Assembly (NCBI GenBank): GCA_902984215.1
Contig: CADWAF010000908.1
Location: 1 to 35,317, forward strand
Source of the DNA: Willaertia magna
Lineage: Eukaryota; Heterolobosea; Eutetramitea; Acrasida; Naegleriidae
Reading direction: 5' to 3'
DNA length: 35,317 nt
In this document: piece after piece, positions 1-8,135 of the stretch
Layout of the letters: every line of letters begins with the position of its first letter
How positions within the stretch are numbered: position 1 is the first letter of the stretch
Notes under the pieces: model-generated
Database searches by the model: none
Seen by the model: the letters and a program-made list of their open reading frames with translations, nothing else
Told to the model about the DNA's origin: nothing
Translations under genes and position numbers: made by a program

Positions 1-1170
1 AATGTACATTTAGAATGAGCAAAATGTTTACTGTAGCCAATCTTAAGATTACTATATAAAATCCTTATCAATTGTTGGCTTAAGGGAGTGTTTCTTTTTT
101 TAATACTCTCCACTGCCTTATTAAAAATTTCGTACAAACGGGAATTTTTACTATTTAATTTTGCACAATTAAATTATGTGTGTAAAATATTTTTTGTTAA
201 TTAGTCATCAATTAATTAAACTTTAATATTTAAATATTTTTTACAAACTAAAAAATTTTATTATTTTAATATTTTATAAAAAAATTATATATAGAAATTT
301 ATATTTTTAATTTTTTAATTAAAATTAAAAAATACAGAATTATTATATAAAAAAAATTTATCTTTTTTATTATTTTATTTTTATTTATTTTTTTTTTGTT
401 TTATGTTAATAAAGTTTATAAAATAATAAAATTAAAGATAATAATAAAATTATAAATGTAAATAAAAAAAATATAATATTAGTGTAGATAAGAAATGAAA
501 ATAAAAAATATAAATTTTTAATATTTAAAAAACTAACTTAACTAATTTTATATATAATTTTTTAAATTCTAAAAATAAAACTATTAAATTTTAAAATTTT
601 TAAATAACAAAAAAAAAATTATTAATTATAAAATATTTAATTAATTATATTTAATAATTTAAATTTTATTTTATAATTTATTTTTATTTTTATAAAGTTT
701 TTTAAAATAATTTTTAATTTTAATAGATAATATATTAAAATAAAAATTAGTTAATATTTATTAATATAAATTTTTTTATATAATTTTTTACAATAATTAA
801 TTTTTAAAAAATAATTAATAAAAATAAAAAAAAATTGATTTTTTTATATTTTTTTTATTAAATATTAATACATTAATTAAAATATAATTTAATTTATATA
901 AATTTTATTTTATTTTTTATTTTTTATTAATAATAATAAATAATAATAAATAAAATATTAATAAAAAATATAATAGTAAATAATTATTTATTTTATAATT
1001 AAAAAAAATATTATTTTTATTAATGTTTTTAGTAAAATTATAAAAAATATTTTTTATTATTATTTATATTTACTTCTTTATTATTTAAAAATCAATATAA
1101 ATTATAAATCATTCGTAAAAAGGCTAACAAAGAATTTGTTTTTTATTGAAAGTTTTGCGTATATATACAA
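1..1170. other. AT-rich stretch without a recognisable gene
   Basis: From about 190 to 1130 the sequence is almost entirely A and T, with short homopolymers, and all six frames are densely interrupted. The first 190 bases are somewhat less AT-rich but show no coding pattern that I can follow. I see no protein motif, tandem array or clear strand bias. It is probably intergenic DNA or fully decayed repeat. Confidence 0.6.
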
Positions 1171-1177
1171 AAGGAAT

Positions 1178-1247
1178 ACAGTAAGCTAGGTTTGAACTCG
1201 TGACCCTAAGTGTTAGGTTTACAATTTAACCATTACTCTAATATTTC
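1178..1247 (-). pseudogene. tRNA-Val(AAC)-like relic or tRNA-derived element
   Basis: On the minus strand, 1228-1240 reads TAGAGTAATGGTT, a good A box and D-arm start. Positions 1210-1216 read CTAACAC, the usual anticodon loop of tRNA-Val(AAC). Positions 1190-1196 read TTCAAAC, a T-loop/B-box. The order and spacing are nearly right. However, the anticodon and D stems pair poorly, the region 3' of the anticodon loop is about two bases short, and the acceptor halves GAAATAT and TTACTGT pair at only about four of seven positions. A functional tRNA is unlikely. A decayed tRNA gene or a tRNA-derived SINE head are both possible. Confidence 0.45.
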
Positions 1248-1440
1248 ATGAAAGGCTATATATATATATAGAAATTTAAACTGGTGAATAAGAAAAAGAA
1301 AAAAAGAGAGAATTTTTTTTTGTTATAGTACAATGATTTGTTGTTTTGTTGTTTATTAAATTATAAATTTTTTACAATTTAACTGATCTACCGCTGCTTA
1401 AACTTTTGTTGCTCCAGGAGTGTGAGGTTTTGTGTTAATA

Positions 1441-1628
1441 ATGAACTGCGTTGAAAAATAATTGTAAATCCAACAACTTTGTCAACGGGTATCCTTTGTC
1501 ATATTTCTCCCTTTTTTTCTGTACTAAATAGATTTCAAATAGAAACAACATCTCATAATCCACCACAAACTCAAGAAGAAGCTATTAATCCATACAGCAT
1601 TGCCACGTTTTGTCTTGATATTATCTAA
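1441..1628 (+). pseudogene. Small frameshifted ORF, about 62 residues if repaired
   Basis: An ATG at 1441 runs six codons (MNCVEK) into TAA. The neighbouring frame is open from 1455 to a TAA at 1626-1628 with coding-like composition, including PPQTQEEAINPYSIATF. The frames meet at the A5 run 1454-1458, where one extra A would join them into about 62 codons. The surrounding DNA is less AT-rich than the region before it. No family is recognised. It could be a real small gene with a homopolymer error, a decayed gene, or chance. Confidence 0.3.
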
Positions 1629-1654
1629 ACAACCGAACAAGATAAAACAAAACA

Positions 1655-2438
1655 ATGCTTGACTTTGTTTTTACACAAATTTTCAATGTTGTGGCCGGTT
1701 CGTTGGACAAATTAGTGTTTTTTACAACGAGCGGATTATTTAAAGGATTAAACTAAAATATTAAAGTACATCTCCACTCTTCGTTAATTTAATTTTAATC
1801 CAAAAAAAAGACCCAAATTGCAATATGGAACTCTTTGTGACGGTTTCCTCTTCGTTTTTGTTTCTAGCCATTTTGATTCTAGACTACTACAACTGCAGAG
1901 ATTAACAAAGTTACTTTAAAGCACTTTTAATTCAAACTACTAGAATGCTTTGTATAATAATTATTCTTGTAGTCAGCTACTACACAACATGTAAATATTT
2001 ACAAAACTAGTTTTTTAAGTGATTCGCTCACAAACAAGTTTAATACAAAACAACAATTGTATTTTCGTTTCAAGTAAGAAAAGCAACACACATGCAAAAC
2101 AACAAATCAATTCTTCACCAATTAATGGTAATTCCTAAACAAAAATCCCACCTTAAAGAATCTAATGTTCAATAAAAAAATTAATACATAATAAATAGAA
2201 AAATTATTTCAAAACAACATGTTAATAACTATTCTTTCATCCACCGTATTATTTGTCACCATTCTCATTATTGATTGTTATCATTTTCCTCCAGTTGACA
2301 ATCACTACTATTAATTTTTAAATCTATCTATCCAATGCCAAGTAACAACAAAAGTTTTCTTCATAGAAGCATTCCATCTTTTCTTCTAATTGGCGAACTC
2401 AAACAACATTAAAAAAAAAATTCAAATTAAAAAAAAAT
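1655..2438 (+). other. Gene-poor stretch with four tiny ORFs upstream of VPS28
   Basis: This stretch has moderate GC but no long ORF. Four ATG-initiated mini-ORFs lie in series on the plus strand: 1655-1756 (33 residues), 1825-1905 (26), 1945-2010 (21) and 2092-2175 (27). The first three are hydrophobic; for example, the second contains FLFLAILIL and the third IIIILVV. No family is recognisable. They may be microproteins, upstream ORFs of a long VPS28 leader, remnants of a gene, or chance. From 2176 to 2438 I see only the AT-rich leader of VPS28, ending in oligo(A) before the ATG. Confidence 0.3.
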
Positions 2439-3374
2439 ATGCAAAGAACATTTAGTTATACTAATTCTGGAAATGGTGGTGGTAGTATTCCTCCAAATAT
2501 TAATAATAATAACAGTATGATGATGAACGGTAATAATAATAACACTAACGGAACAATAATGGGACAATCTAATTTTTCTTCTTCTTTTACTAATAATAAT
2601 ACGCGTACATCACCACCTAATAATATGAATGGTGTAGGATCAACCTCTCCATTAATGTATAATATGATGTCATCAATGAATACTTCACCAACTAATAATT
2701 TAATGGGTAATAGTAATATAAGTACTCCTTCACCAACTGCAACATCAAAAACATCAACAAATCAAGAACGTATTAAATTATATGAAAATCGTAAAGAAAG
2801 AGAAAAATATGAAAATTTAGCAGAATTATATTCAATTATTTATACTGTTGAAAGATTAGAAAAGGCTTATATTAAAGATTCTATAAAAGCAGATGAATAT
2901 ACAACAACTTGTTCTAAATTAATTGCTAAATTTAAAACGATCTTACCTATGGTCACTTCCGATATTCCTGATATGGAAAGATTTATGCGAGAATTTAAAT
3001 TAGATTGTCCAGCTGCTACAAATCGTTTATTAAAAGTTGGAGTACCTGCAACTGTTGAACATGGAGGAAAAGAAGCAACTGGAGATTCAATGATTAAATT
3101 AATTGCTCAAACTACTCAACATTTCATTACTGTTATGGATTTTATTAAATTAAATTTAGTTGCTAAAGATCAAATAGCTCCAACTTTATTGGAATTAATG
3201 GATTCTTTAAATACTTTAACAATTAAAGATTTTGAAGGAAAATCAAAAATTAGAGATTGGATTATAACTTTCAATCAAATGAAAGCTCATGAAAGTTTAA
3301 GTGAAGAACAAGCTAGACAATTGAGTTATGATATGGAACAAGCCTATGGCCAATTCCACAAGGCTTTACAATAG
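2439..3374 (+). CDS. VPS28: VPS28, ESCRT-I subunit
   Basis: This is a 311-residue protein. Residues 1 to about 108 are Asn/Ser/Thr/Met-rich low complexity. From about 112 (RIKLYENRKEREKYENLAEL) the sequence follows the VPS28 N-terminal core, including the YSIIYTVERLEKAYIKD helix and the segment ending in ATNRLLKVGVPAT. The C-terminal four-helix domain ends in MEQAYGQFHKALQ. VPS28 is a core subunit of ESCRT-I, which sorts ubiquitinated cargo into multivesicular endosomes; its C-terminal domain contacts ESCRT-II in known systems. The core is complete and uninterrupted. The Asn-rich N-terminal extension is an addition to the family. The start follows an A-rich leader, and the stop is TAG. The stop codon lies 39 bases from that of the convergent prefoldin gene. 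Confidence 0.93.
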   Translation: MQRTFSYTNSGNGGGSIPPNINNNNSMMMNGNNNNTNGTIMGQSNFSSSFTNNNTRTSPPNNMNGVGSTSPLMYNMMSSMNTSPTNNLMGNSNISTPSPTATSKTSTNQERIKLYENRKEREKYENLAELYSIIYTVERLEKAYIKDSIKADEYTTTCSKLIAKFKTILPMVTSDIPDMERFMREFKLDCPAATNRLLKVGVPATVEHGGKEATGDSMIKLIAQTTQHFITVMDFIKLNLVAKDQIAPTLLELMDSLNTLTIKDFEGKSKIRDWIITFNQMKAHESLSEEQARQLSYDMEQAYGQFHKALQ

Positions 3375-3413
3375 GCTTTTTTATAAATCTTTTTGTATAC
3401 ATGTAAAATAAAT

Positions 3414-3806
3414 TTATTGTTGTTTATCTTTATATAATTTGTTAAAAACACTTCTAAAACTTTCTTCTTCTGTTTCAATTCTTTTTTGAATGCTAATACG
3501 AGTTTCTTGTAATTTCTTTAATTCAGTATCACAATATTCCATATTTTTTTTCATATCTTGTTTTAAGATGTTTTGATCTTTTTTAATAAACATTCTACCG
3601 ATAGATTTATATGTTTTTGTTTCTTCTGGAAGTTTTTCTAATTCAACTAATGTTAAAGTAGCGATTCTTTTTTCTCTTTCTAATGCTTGAGCTTGTACTT
3701 GATTAGTACTACGATGTTTATACAATTCATAGAGCCTCTTTTCCGTTTCAATGTATTGCTCTTCTTCTTCGGACATTACAGGAATTTCTTTTTGTTCAAC
3801 AGACAT
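3414..3806 (-). CDS. PFDN1: Prefoldin subunit 1
   Basis: A single exon encodes 130 residues, close to the usual 120-125 for this family. It has two coiled-coil helices flanking a short middle section. The segment TKTYKSIGRMFI (about residues 64-75) matches the conserved beta-type prefoldin hairpin, which is T-x-x-Y-x-x-x-G-R-M-F in PFDN1. Prefoldin is a cytosolic hexamer that hands nascent actin and tubulin to the CCT chaperonin; subunit 1 is one of its four beta subunits. The ATG follows an A/T-rich leader. The gene converges with VPS28 and is head-to-head with the partial transporter, only about 140 bases away. Confidence 0.85.
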   Translation of the reverse strand: MSVEQKEIPVMSEEEEQYIETEKRLYELYKHRSTNQVQAQALEREKRIATLTLVELEKLPEETKTYKSIGRMFIKKDQNILKQDMKKNMEYCDTELKKLQETRISIQKRIETEEESFRSVFNKLYKDKQQ

Positions 3807-3945
3807 TTTTTAATTTCAATTTTTTATTTATTTTAAAATGTTTAAATAGTTTCTTAGCCTAGTTGTTCTTGTTCTGTTTCCTAACAACAGCTTCACGCAA
3901 CCCTTCTCTTATTCTGTTTCTAATCCTTCCTATAAACCCTCTTAG

Positions 3946-4544
3946 CAAATGTTCTTGGTCAGGTTTTTGCTAATGAGAGTTTTTACTCAATTTGGAATTA
4001 TTATTCAGGATTTCGTTTCCAATTTGGACCAAAAGAAAATGGTTATTTCTTATTTATTGTTGGAATTGGAAGTAGTATTATTCAAGGTTATGTTTTAAGG
4101 AAATTGGTTATCTCTAAACGTAGTGGGTTTGATGAATTACAATACGTTAGAATTGCCTTTTTATGTACATTACTTATGCATTTAGTTTTTGCATTTTCCT
4201 CAACTTCTCTTTTTTGCTATTTGATATTAGTTGTTGGTTTATTTGGAGGGTTGACAGATCCTTTTTTAAAATCAATTATTTCTAAGCAAGTTGATGAAAA
4301 ATCTCAGGGAAGTGTTCAAGGAGCAATATCTTCAATGGGTTTAATTGCAAAGATTTTAGCTAGTGTTGTATCTACTTATAGTTTTAATTATTTTGGAAAT
4401 TACGTACCTGGTATTCCATTCTTATTAAGCTCTGTATGTATTGTGACAGCTATTTATTTAATAAGAGGAATGTTTGTAACAAACAATGGAGGTAATAATT
4501 CGCCAGCAATGCATTCACCAAGAGGTAAAGAGAATATGATTTAA
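3946..4544 (+). pseudogene. MFS transporter (TetA/HIAT1-like), C-terminal half only
   Basis: The frame ending at 4544 is open upstream of its first ATG, back to a TAA at 3933-3935. The added residues (VLGQVFANESFYSIWNYYSG and on) are clearly coding and resemble the start of the second six-helix bundle of TetA/HIAT1-type major facilitators. Hydrophobic helices follow (GYFLFIVGIGSSIIQGY; YLILVVGLFGGLTDPF; then a QGSVQGAISSMGLIAKILAS segment typical of these carriers). About 250 N-terminal residues expected for the family are absent. A possible acceptor (CCCTCTTAG, ending at 3945) precedes the open region, but no matching upstream exon is visible before the prefoldin gene. It is either a truncated copy, a gene with a distant exon, or a local assembly fault. 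The substrate is unknown. Confidence 0.65.
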
Positions 4545-4769
4545 TATATAATATTTTGCTATAACAAAATAATTTAAATAACGAATAAGAAACATTTTAT
4601 TCATTGCTATCTTTTGTAAATTTTACAATATTAATAAAAATATTAAAATGAAATTTTCTTAAAATTAATTTAATATCTTTAAATCCAACAACATTGCTGA
4701 AAAAGTTCGATTCTGTTTAGAAAAAAACTAACACCAAATATATAATTCCAAAAAGTAAATATGGTATCA

Positions 4770-5000
4770 TTATTCCTTTTTTATTATTAATAAATTTTCA
4801 ATGTCTTTTATTGATTTTTCTTTAATTTCATCAAATGATTGATTCATTGTTTGTTGTAATAATTGTTGAAATAAATTTTCTTCAACTTGTTCCATAAATT
4901 TTCTTTCGGCATCTTGTCTTTCATTTAACGAATACTTTTCTTTTTGAATTAAAATTTTTAATAATTGTTCATCTCCAAAAAAACAATAATATTTATCCAT
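4770..5000 (-). CDS. Small hypothetical protein, Glu/Gln-rich helical
   Basis: A 76-residue ORF starts with ATG and contains no membrane segment. After a short hydrophobic start (MDKYYCFFGDEQLLKILI) it is a charged, probably helical chain (ERKFMEQVEENLFQQLLQQ) ending in IKKE. The A-rich sense strand and codon choice match neighbouring genes, so it is probably real. It lies head-to-head with the Mpv17-like gene (172 bases between starts). I do not recognise a family. It could also be one exon of a longer gene, but no clear splice partner was found. Confidence 0.5.
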   Translation of the reverse strand: MDKYYCFFGDEQLLKILIQKEKYSLNERQDAERKFMEQVEENLFQQLLQQTMNQSFDEIKEKSIKDIENLLIIKKE

Positions 5001-5172
5001 TTTAATTATTAATTCTATCGGGTTTAATTATTTTAATATTTTCTTATTTGCAAACTTCAAACTTTGTCTTCTTTCGGGTATTTTTTAAAATGTAAAAAAT
5101 AAAAATTAATTAAAAAAAAAATTAAAAATAACTTGTATCCATTAATTTCAAGGAATAGTTAAAAACAATAAG

Positions 5173-5730
5173 ATGTTTTTTAAAGAAATTAGTAATTGGT
5201 ATTTTCACTGTTTAAATAAAAGACCAATATTAACAAAATCAATAACTTCTTTCTTTCTTGTTGGGAGTGGTGATTTATTGACACAAACCATTCAAAAACA
5301 AAAAGGAATAATTTCAGAATATAATTTTAACAGAACTTTAAAGATGGCAAGTTATGGTTTATTATTAATTGGTCCAACATTACATTTGTGGTATAAATTT
5401 TTAGATAAAACATTTAAAACTACAAACATTACAAAAAGAGTAATTTTTATAAATGCAATGAAACAAATGGTAGTTGACCAAACAATATTTGCACCATTTT
5501 CAATTTTACAATTTTTAACATATATGGGATTAGTTGAAAGACATTTATGGAAAGATATTTATGAGAAAATGAAAAAAGAATTACTTCCAACATTAATTGC
5601 AAATTGGATGATTTGGCCTTTAGTTCAGATAATTAATTTTGTAATTATCCCTTTACAATTTAGAGTTTTATTTGTTAATTTTATTGCAATATTTTGGAAT
5701 GCTTATTTAAGTTTTGTTCAATATAAATAA
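5173..5730 (+). CDS. Mpv17/PMP22 family membrane protein
   Basis: A single exon encodes 185 residues, the normal size for this family. It begins with the W-x-x-Y/H-L-x-x-x-P opening (NWYFHCLNKRPILTKSIT), followed by SFFLVGSGDLLTQ, where Mpv17 proteins have G-x-G-D-x-x-x-Q. It then has GPTLHLWYKFLDK and a VVDQTIFAPFSI segment. The C-terminus carries the family signature: NWMIWPLVQIINF, then VIIPLQFRVLFVN and FWNAYLSF. Members are four-helix proteins of the peroxisomal or mitochondrial inner membrane, some with channel activity. The sequence does not decide which organelle. It is complete and converges with the basic repeat protein (61 bases between stops). Confidence 0.9.
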   Translation: MFFKEISNWYFHCLNKRPILTKSITSFFLVGSGDLLTQTIQKQKGIISEYNFNRTLKMASYGLLLIGPTLHLWYKFLDKTFKTTNITKRVIFINAMKQMVVDQTIFAPFSILQFLTYMGLVERHLWKDIYEKMKKELLPTLIANWMIWPLVQIINFVIIPLQFRVLFVNFIAIFWNAYLSFVQYK

Positions 5731-5791
5731 ATAAATGATTATTAAAGATGATTAAAGTTTAAAACTTAAAGTTTATTCAACTAAAAACAAT

Positions 5792-6907
5792 TTAAAAGTT
5801 TTGGTTGATGTATGCCTTAAGTGCTCCCTTACCAATTTGACCAACAGTCTTTAAGAGTTTCTTAAAGAATTTATCAGATTGGGTTCTTGGGAATCTTCTT
5901 TGAGTTCTTCTTCTTGGTTGTCTTGGTGATCTTCTATGATGTCTTCTTGGAACTCTTCTATGTTGTCTTCTACCACCTCTTCTTGGTCTTAATAAACCTA
6001 ATCTTTTGAATAATCTCTTTAATTTGTTAACTCTAACTCTCTTTAATAATCTTCTGAGACCTCCTCTTCTTTGTCCTCTTCTTCCTGCAAATCTTCTAAC
6101 TCTTCTTGGGAATCTTCTTGGACCTCTTCTTTGTCTTCTTTGTCTTCTTTGTCTTCTTTGGGATCTTCTTGGAGATCTTCTTGGTTGTCTTCTTCCAGTA
6201 TGTCTTCTTCTTCTTTGGCTTAATTTCTTTAATAATTTCTTAACTAATCTTCTTAAACCACCTCTTCTATGTTGATGTCTCTTTCCATGATGATGGTGAT
6301 GATGATGTCTCTTTGGTTTAACTGGTTGAGTACCATTCTTTGCGAATTGATCAGCTAATTCATCGTTTAATGGAATACCTTGAGTTCTTAAATATGCTTT
6401 ACCTAAGTTTAATCCGATCTTACCAATCTTCTTAAAGATTTTACCTAACTTTAAGTCTGCTTCTTCATCGAAACTATTGTTAACATATTCTTTAACACCA
6501 GCCTTTAAGTATGGGAGAGCCTTCTTGAATAATTTACCTAACTTCTTGAAGAATTCAGCATCGGATTGAGCAGTTGTTGGTTTTTGTTTACGTTCCTTTC
6601 TTAACTTCTTTGCTAATTTATATAATTTATAGAACTTTCTTAATCTATCTAAACCCTTGAACTTTCTCTTTGGAACAGATGTTGCATTAACTGCGAATCT
6701 TAAATCTGCTTCTGCATCAAAGTTTTGGTTAACGTATGCTTTTAATGCTCCTTTACCAATTTGACCAACGGTCTTGAAGAGTTTCTTCCAGAACTTATCG
6801 GATTGTGGTTTTCCAACTTTGAATGGTCTATCACTTTCTAATTGTTGTGCAGAGACGAAAACTAATGCAAATAATGCAATTAATAAAACTGCTAAGAAGG
6901 CTTTCAT
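5792..6907 (-). CDS. Secreted cationic amphipathic-helix repeat precursor (antimicrobial-peptide-like)
   Basis: The gene encodes 371 residues in a single exon. Residues 1-20 form a clean signal peptide ending VSA, cleavable before QQ. The mature chain is very rich in Lys and Arg. A helix-forming unit beginning QSD-[KA] occurs at about 36-63, 115-146 and 344-371. The first and last are 25/28 identical and share KTVGQIGKGALKAY. Two of the units are followed by an acidic tract (FDAEADL, FDEEADL). A second helix type, RRGGLRRL followed by a Lys/Arg-Leu run, occurs at about 214-230 and 280-306. Between these lie a seven-His run (201-207) and Arg-rich linkers with QRR triplet repeats. Alternating basic helices, acidic spacers and many dibasic sites suggest a precursor processed into several membrane-active peptides. 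This is inferred from architecture only; no known family is matched. The sequence stops right after the last NQNF, without an acidic spacer. Alternatives are a histone-like or matrix nucleic-acid/polyanion binder. Confidence 0.75.
   Translation of the reverse strand: MKAFLAVLLIALFALVFVSAQQLESDRPFKVGKPQSDKFWKKLFKTVGQIGKGALKAYVNQNFDAEADLRFAVNATSVPKRKFKGLDRLRKFYKLYKLAKKLRKERKQKPTTAQSDAEFFKKLGKLFKKALPYLKAGVKEYVNNSFDEEADLKLGKIFKKIGKIGLNLGKAYLRTQGIPLNDELADQFAKNGTQPVKPKRHHHHHHHGKRHQHRRGGLRRLVKKLLKKLSQRRRRHTGRRQPRRSPRRSQRRQRRQRRQRRGPRRFPRRVRRFAGRRGQRRGGLRRLLKRVRVNKLKRLFKRLGLLRPRRGGRRQHRRVPRRHHRRSPRQPRRRTQRRFPRTQSDKFFKKLLKTVGQIGKGALKAYINQNF
5795..5878 (-). repeat. C-terminal copy of the 28-codon amphipathic unit
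   Basis: This encodes residues 344-371, the last of the basic repeat precursor, immediately before its stop codon. It lies in the same orientation as the copy at 6719-6802. Such a direct repeat could support unequal exchange and changes in unit number. Confidence 0.8.
6719..6802 (-). repeat. N-terminal copy of the 28-codon amphipathic unit
   Basis: This encodes residues 36-63 of the basic repeat precursor. It pairs with the copy at 5795-5878: the protein differs at three conservative positions (W/F, F/L, V/I), while the DNA also differs at several synonymous positions. That suggests selection on the peptide rather than a very recent duplication. Confidence 0.8.
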
Positions 6908-6922
6908 TTTGATTTTTTAAAA

Positions 6923-8044
6923 GATGATGGTCAATTAAAAAATCATTATAATAATTACAACTTTACAAATATCCCACTATCCGACGGAGGAGAAGGTTTT
7001 TTAGATTCTTTATTTGAATCAGATTTAAGTTTAAATAAAAAATATTTTCAAACTCTTCATCCTTTAAAACAAAAATTTAATGAAATAATTAATGTGCCAT
7101 ATGGATATAAAGAAGAAAATGGAAATCATATTTATATTATAGAAATGGCTACATGTTGTGGTTTAGAATTAATTAAAAATATTAATGAAAGAAATCCTTT
7201 TCACACAACAACTTATGGTCTTGGTTTATTATTAAAGAATATAATTTTAAAACATTCAATTAATGATAATATTAAGATCTTAATGGGAATTGGTGGAAGT
7301 TGTACTTCTGATGGTGGTTTAGGTTGTCTTCAAGGTTTAGGTGTGATTAATATTGATAAAGAACATTATTTTGAAAATATCTTTTATGGTATTGGATTAA
7401 CAACCTTAAAAGATATTAATATTGAAAGTGACAGTTTAATATTTAAATATAAAAATCTAAGTATTGATATCGCATGTGATGTGACAAATCCTTTTATTGG
7501 AGAGAAAGGTTCTGTTTATACTTTTAGTGAACAAAAAGGAGCAAAAACAAAAGAAATGAGAGATGCATTAGAAAATGGAATGATTAAACTAGCTCAACTA
7601 TTTAAACTAAAAACTAATATTGATATCTCAAATATGCCTGGAGCTGGCGCTGCAGGTGGAATATCAGGTAGTTTTAAAGCTATTTTTAATGATAAAATTT
7701 CTTTAAAGAAAGGTATTGAAATTATCTCAAATTATTGTCATTTAGAAAAAGTTATTAAGGAAAGTGATTTAATATTTACAGGTGAAGGTTGTTATGATTC
7801 ACAATCATTTGATGGAAAGGTAGTTTCTCATGTTAGTTCTTTATGTGAATTGTATGATAAACCATGTGTAATTGTTTGTGGACAAAAGAAAGTGGATAAA
7901 GTGCCAAATGGTAATTGTTTATTATTTGATTTGAAATCTTATTTTCCAATTGAGAAATGTATGAAAGAAACATCTGTTTGTATAACATCATTAATAGAAT
8001 GTAAATTAGAGGAAATTTTACAACATAATAAGATTAGAAAGTAA
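6923..8044 (+). CDS. Glycerate 2-kinase (GlxK/GarK family), N-terminus missing
   Basis: The reading frame matches bacterial-type glycerate kinase (ATP + D-glycerate to 2-phosphoglycerate) almost throughout: NIPLSDGGEGFLDSLF (from about 6968), IYIIEMATCCGLELI, ILMGIGGSCTSDGGLGCLQG, DIACDVTNPFIGEKGS, MPGAGAAGGISGSF and LIFTGEGCYDSQSFDGK. These cover the family's glycine-rich and acidic active-site motifs. The frame has no ATG before the conserved core; the first in-frame Met is inside EMATCC. It is open back to a TAA at 6893-6895. The expected first 25-40 residues (the PDSFKGS-type start) are absent. The divergent basic-precursor gene begins at 6907, so there is almost no room for them. The gene may be 5'-truncated, may use an exon I cannot see, or may reflect a rearrangement. 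The rest is intact, with no internal stops. Confidence 0.82.
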   Translation, partial: DDGQLKNHYNNYNFTNIPLSDGGEGFLDSLFESDLSLNKKYFQTLHPLKQKFNEIINVPYGYKEENGNHIYIIEMATCCGLELIKNINERNPFHTTTYGLGLLLKNIILKHSINDNIKILMGIGGSCTSDGGLGCLQGLGVINIDKEHYFENIFYGIGLTTLKDINIESDSLIFKYKNLSIDIACDVTNPFIGEKGSVYTFSEQKGAKTKEMRDALENGMIKLAQLFKLKTNIDISNMPGAGAAGGISGSFKAIFNDKISLKKGIEIISNYCHLEKVIKESDLIFTGEGCYDSQSFDGKVVSHVSSLCELYDKPCVIVCGQKKVDKVPNGNCLLFDLKSYFPIEKCMKETSVCITSLIECKLEEILQHNKIRK

Positions 8045-8135
8045 ATAACTTGATTCAAAAATTACATTTAAAATTCTTTGTTTTAATATTATTGCAATTT
8101 GCAAATATGATTTCTGACAGTGATAATCAAAAAAA

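Noticed and set aside
6006..6275. Plus-strand 89-codon Leu-rich ORF
   Set aside because: It is the antisense of the Arg-rich part of the basic precursor; its Leu/Cys content is the mirror of AGA and related codons, and it overlaps a far better supported gene.
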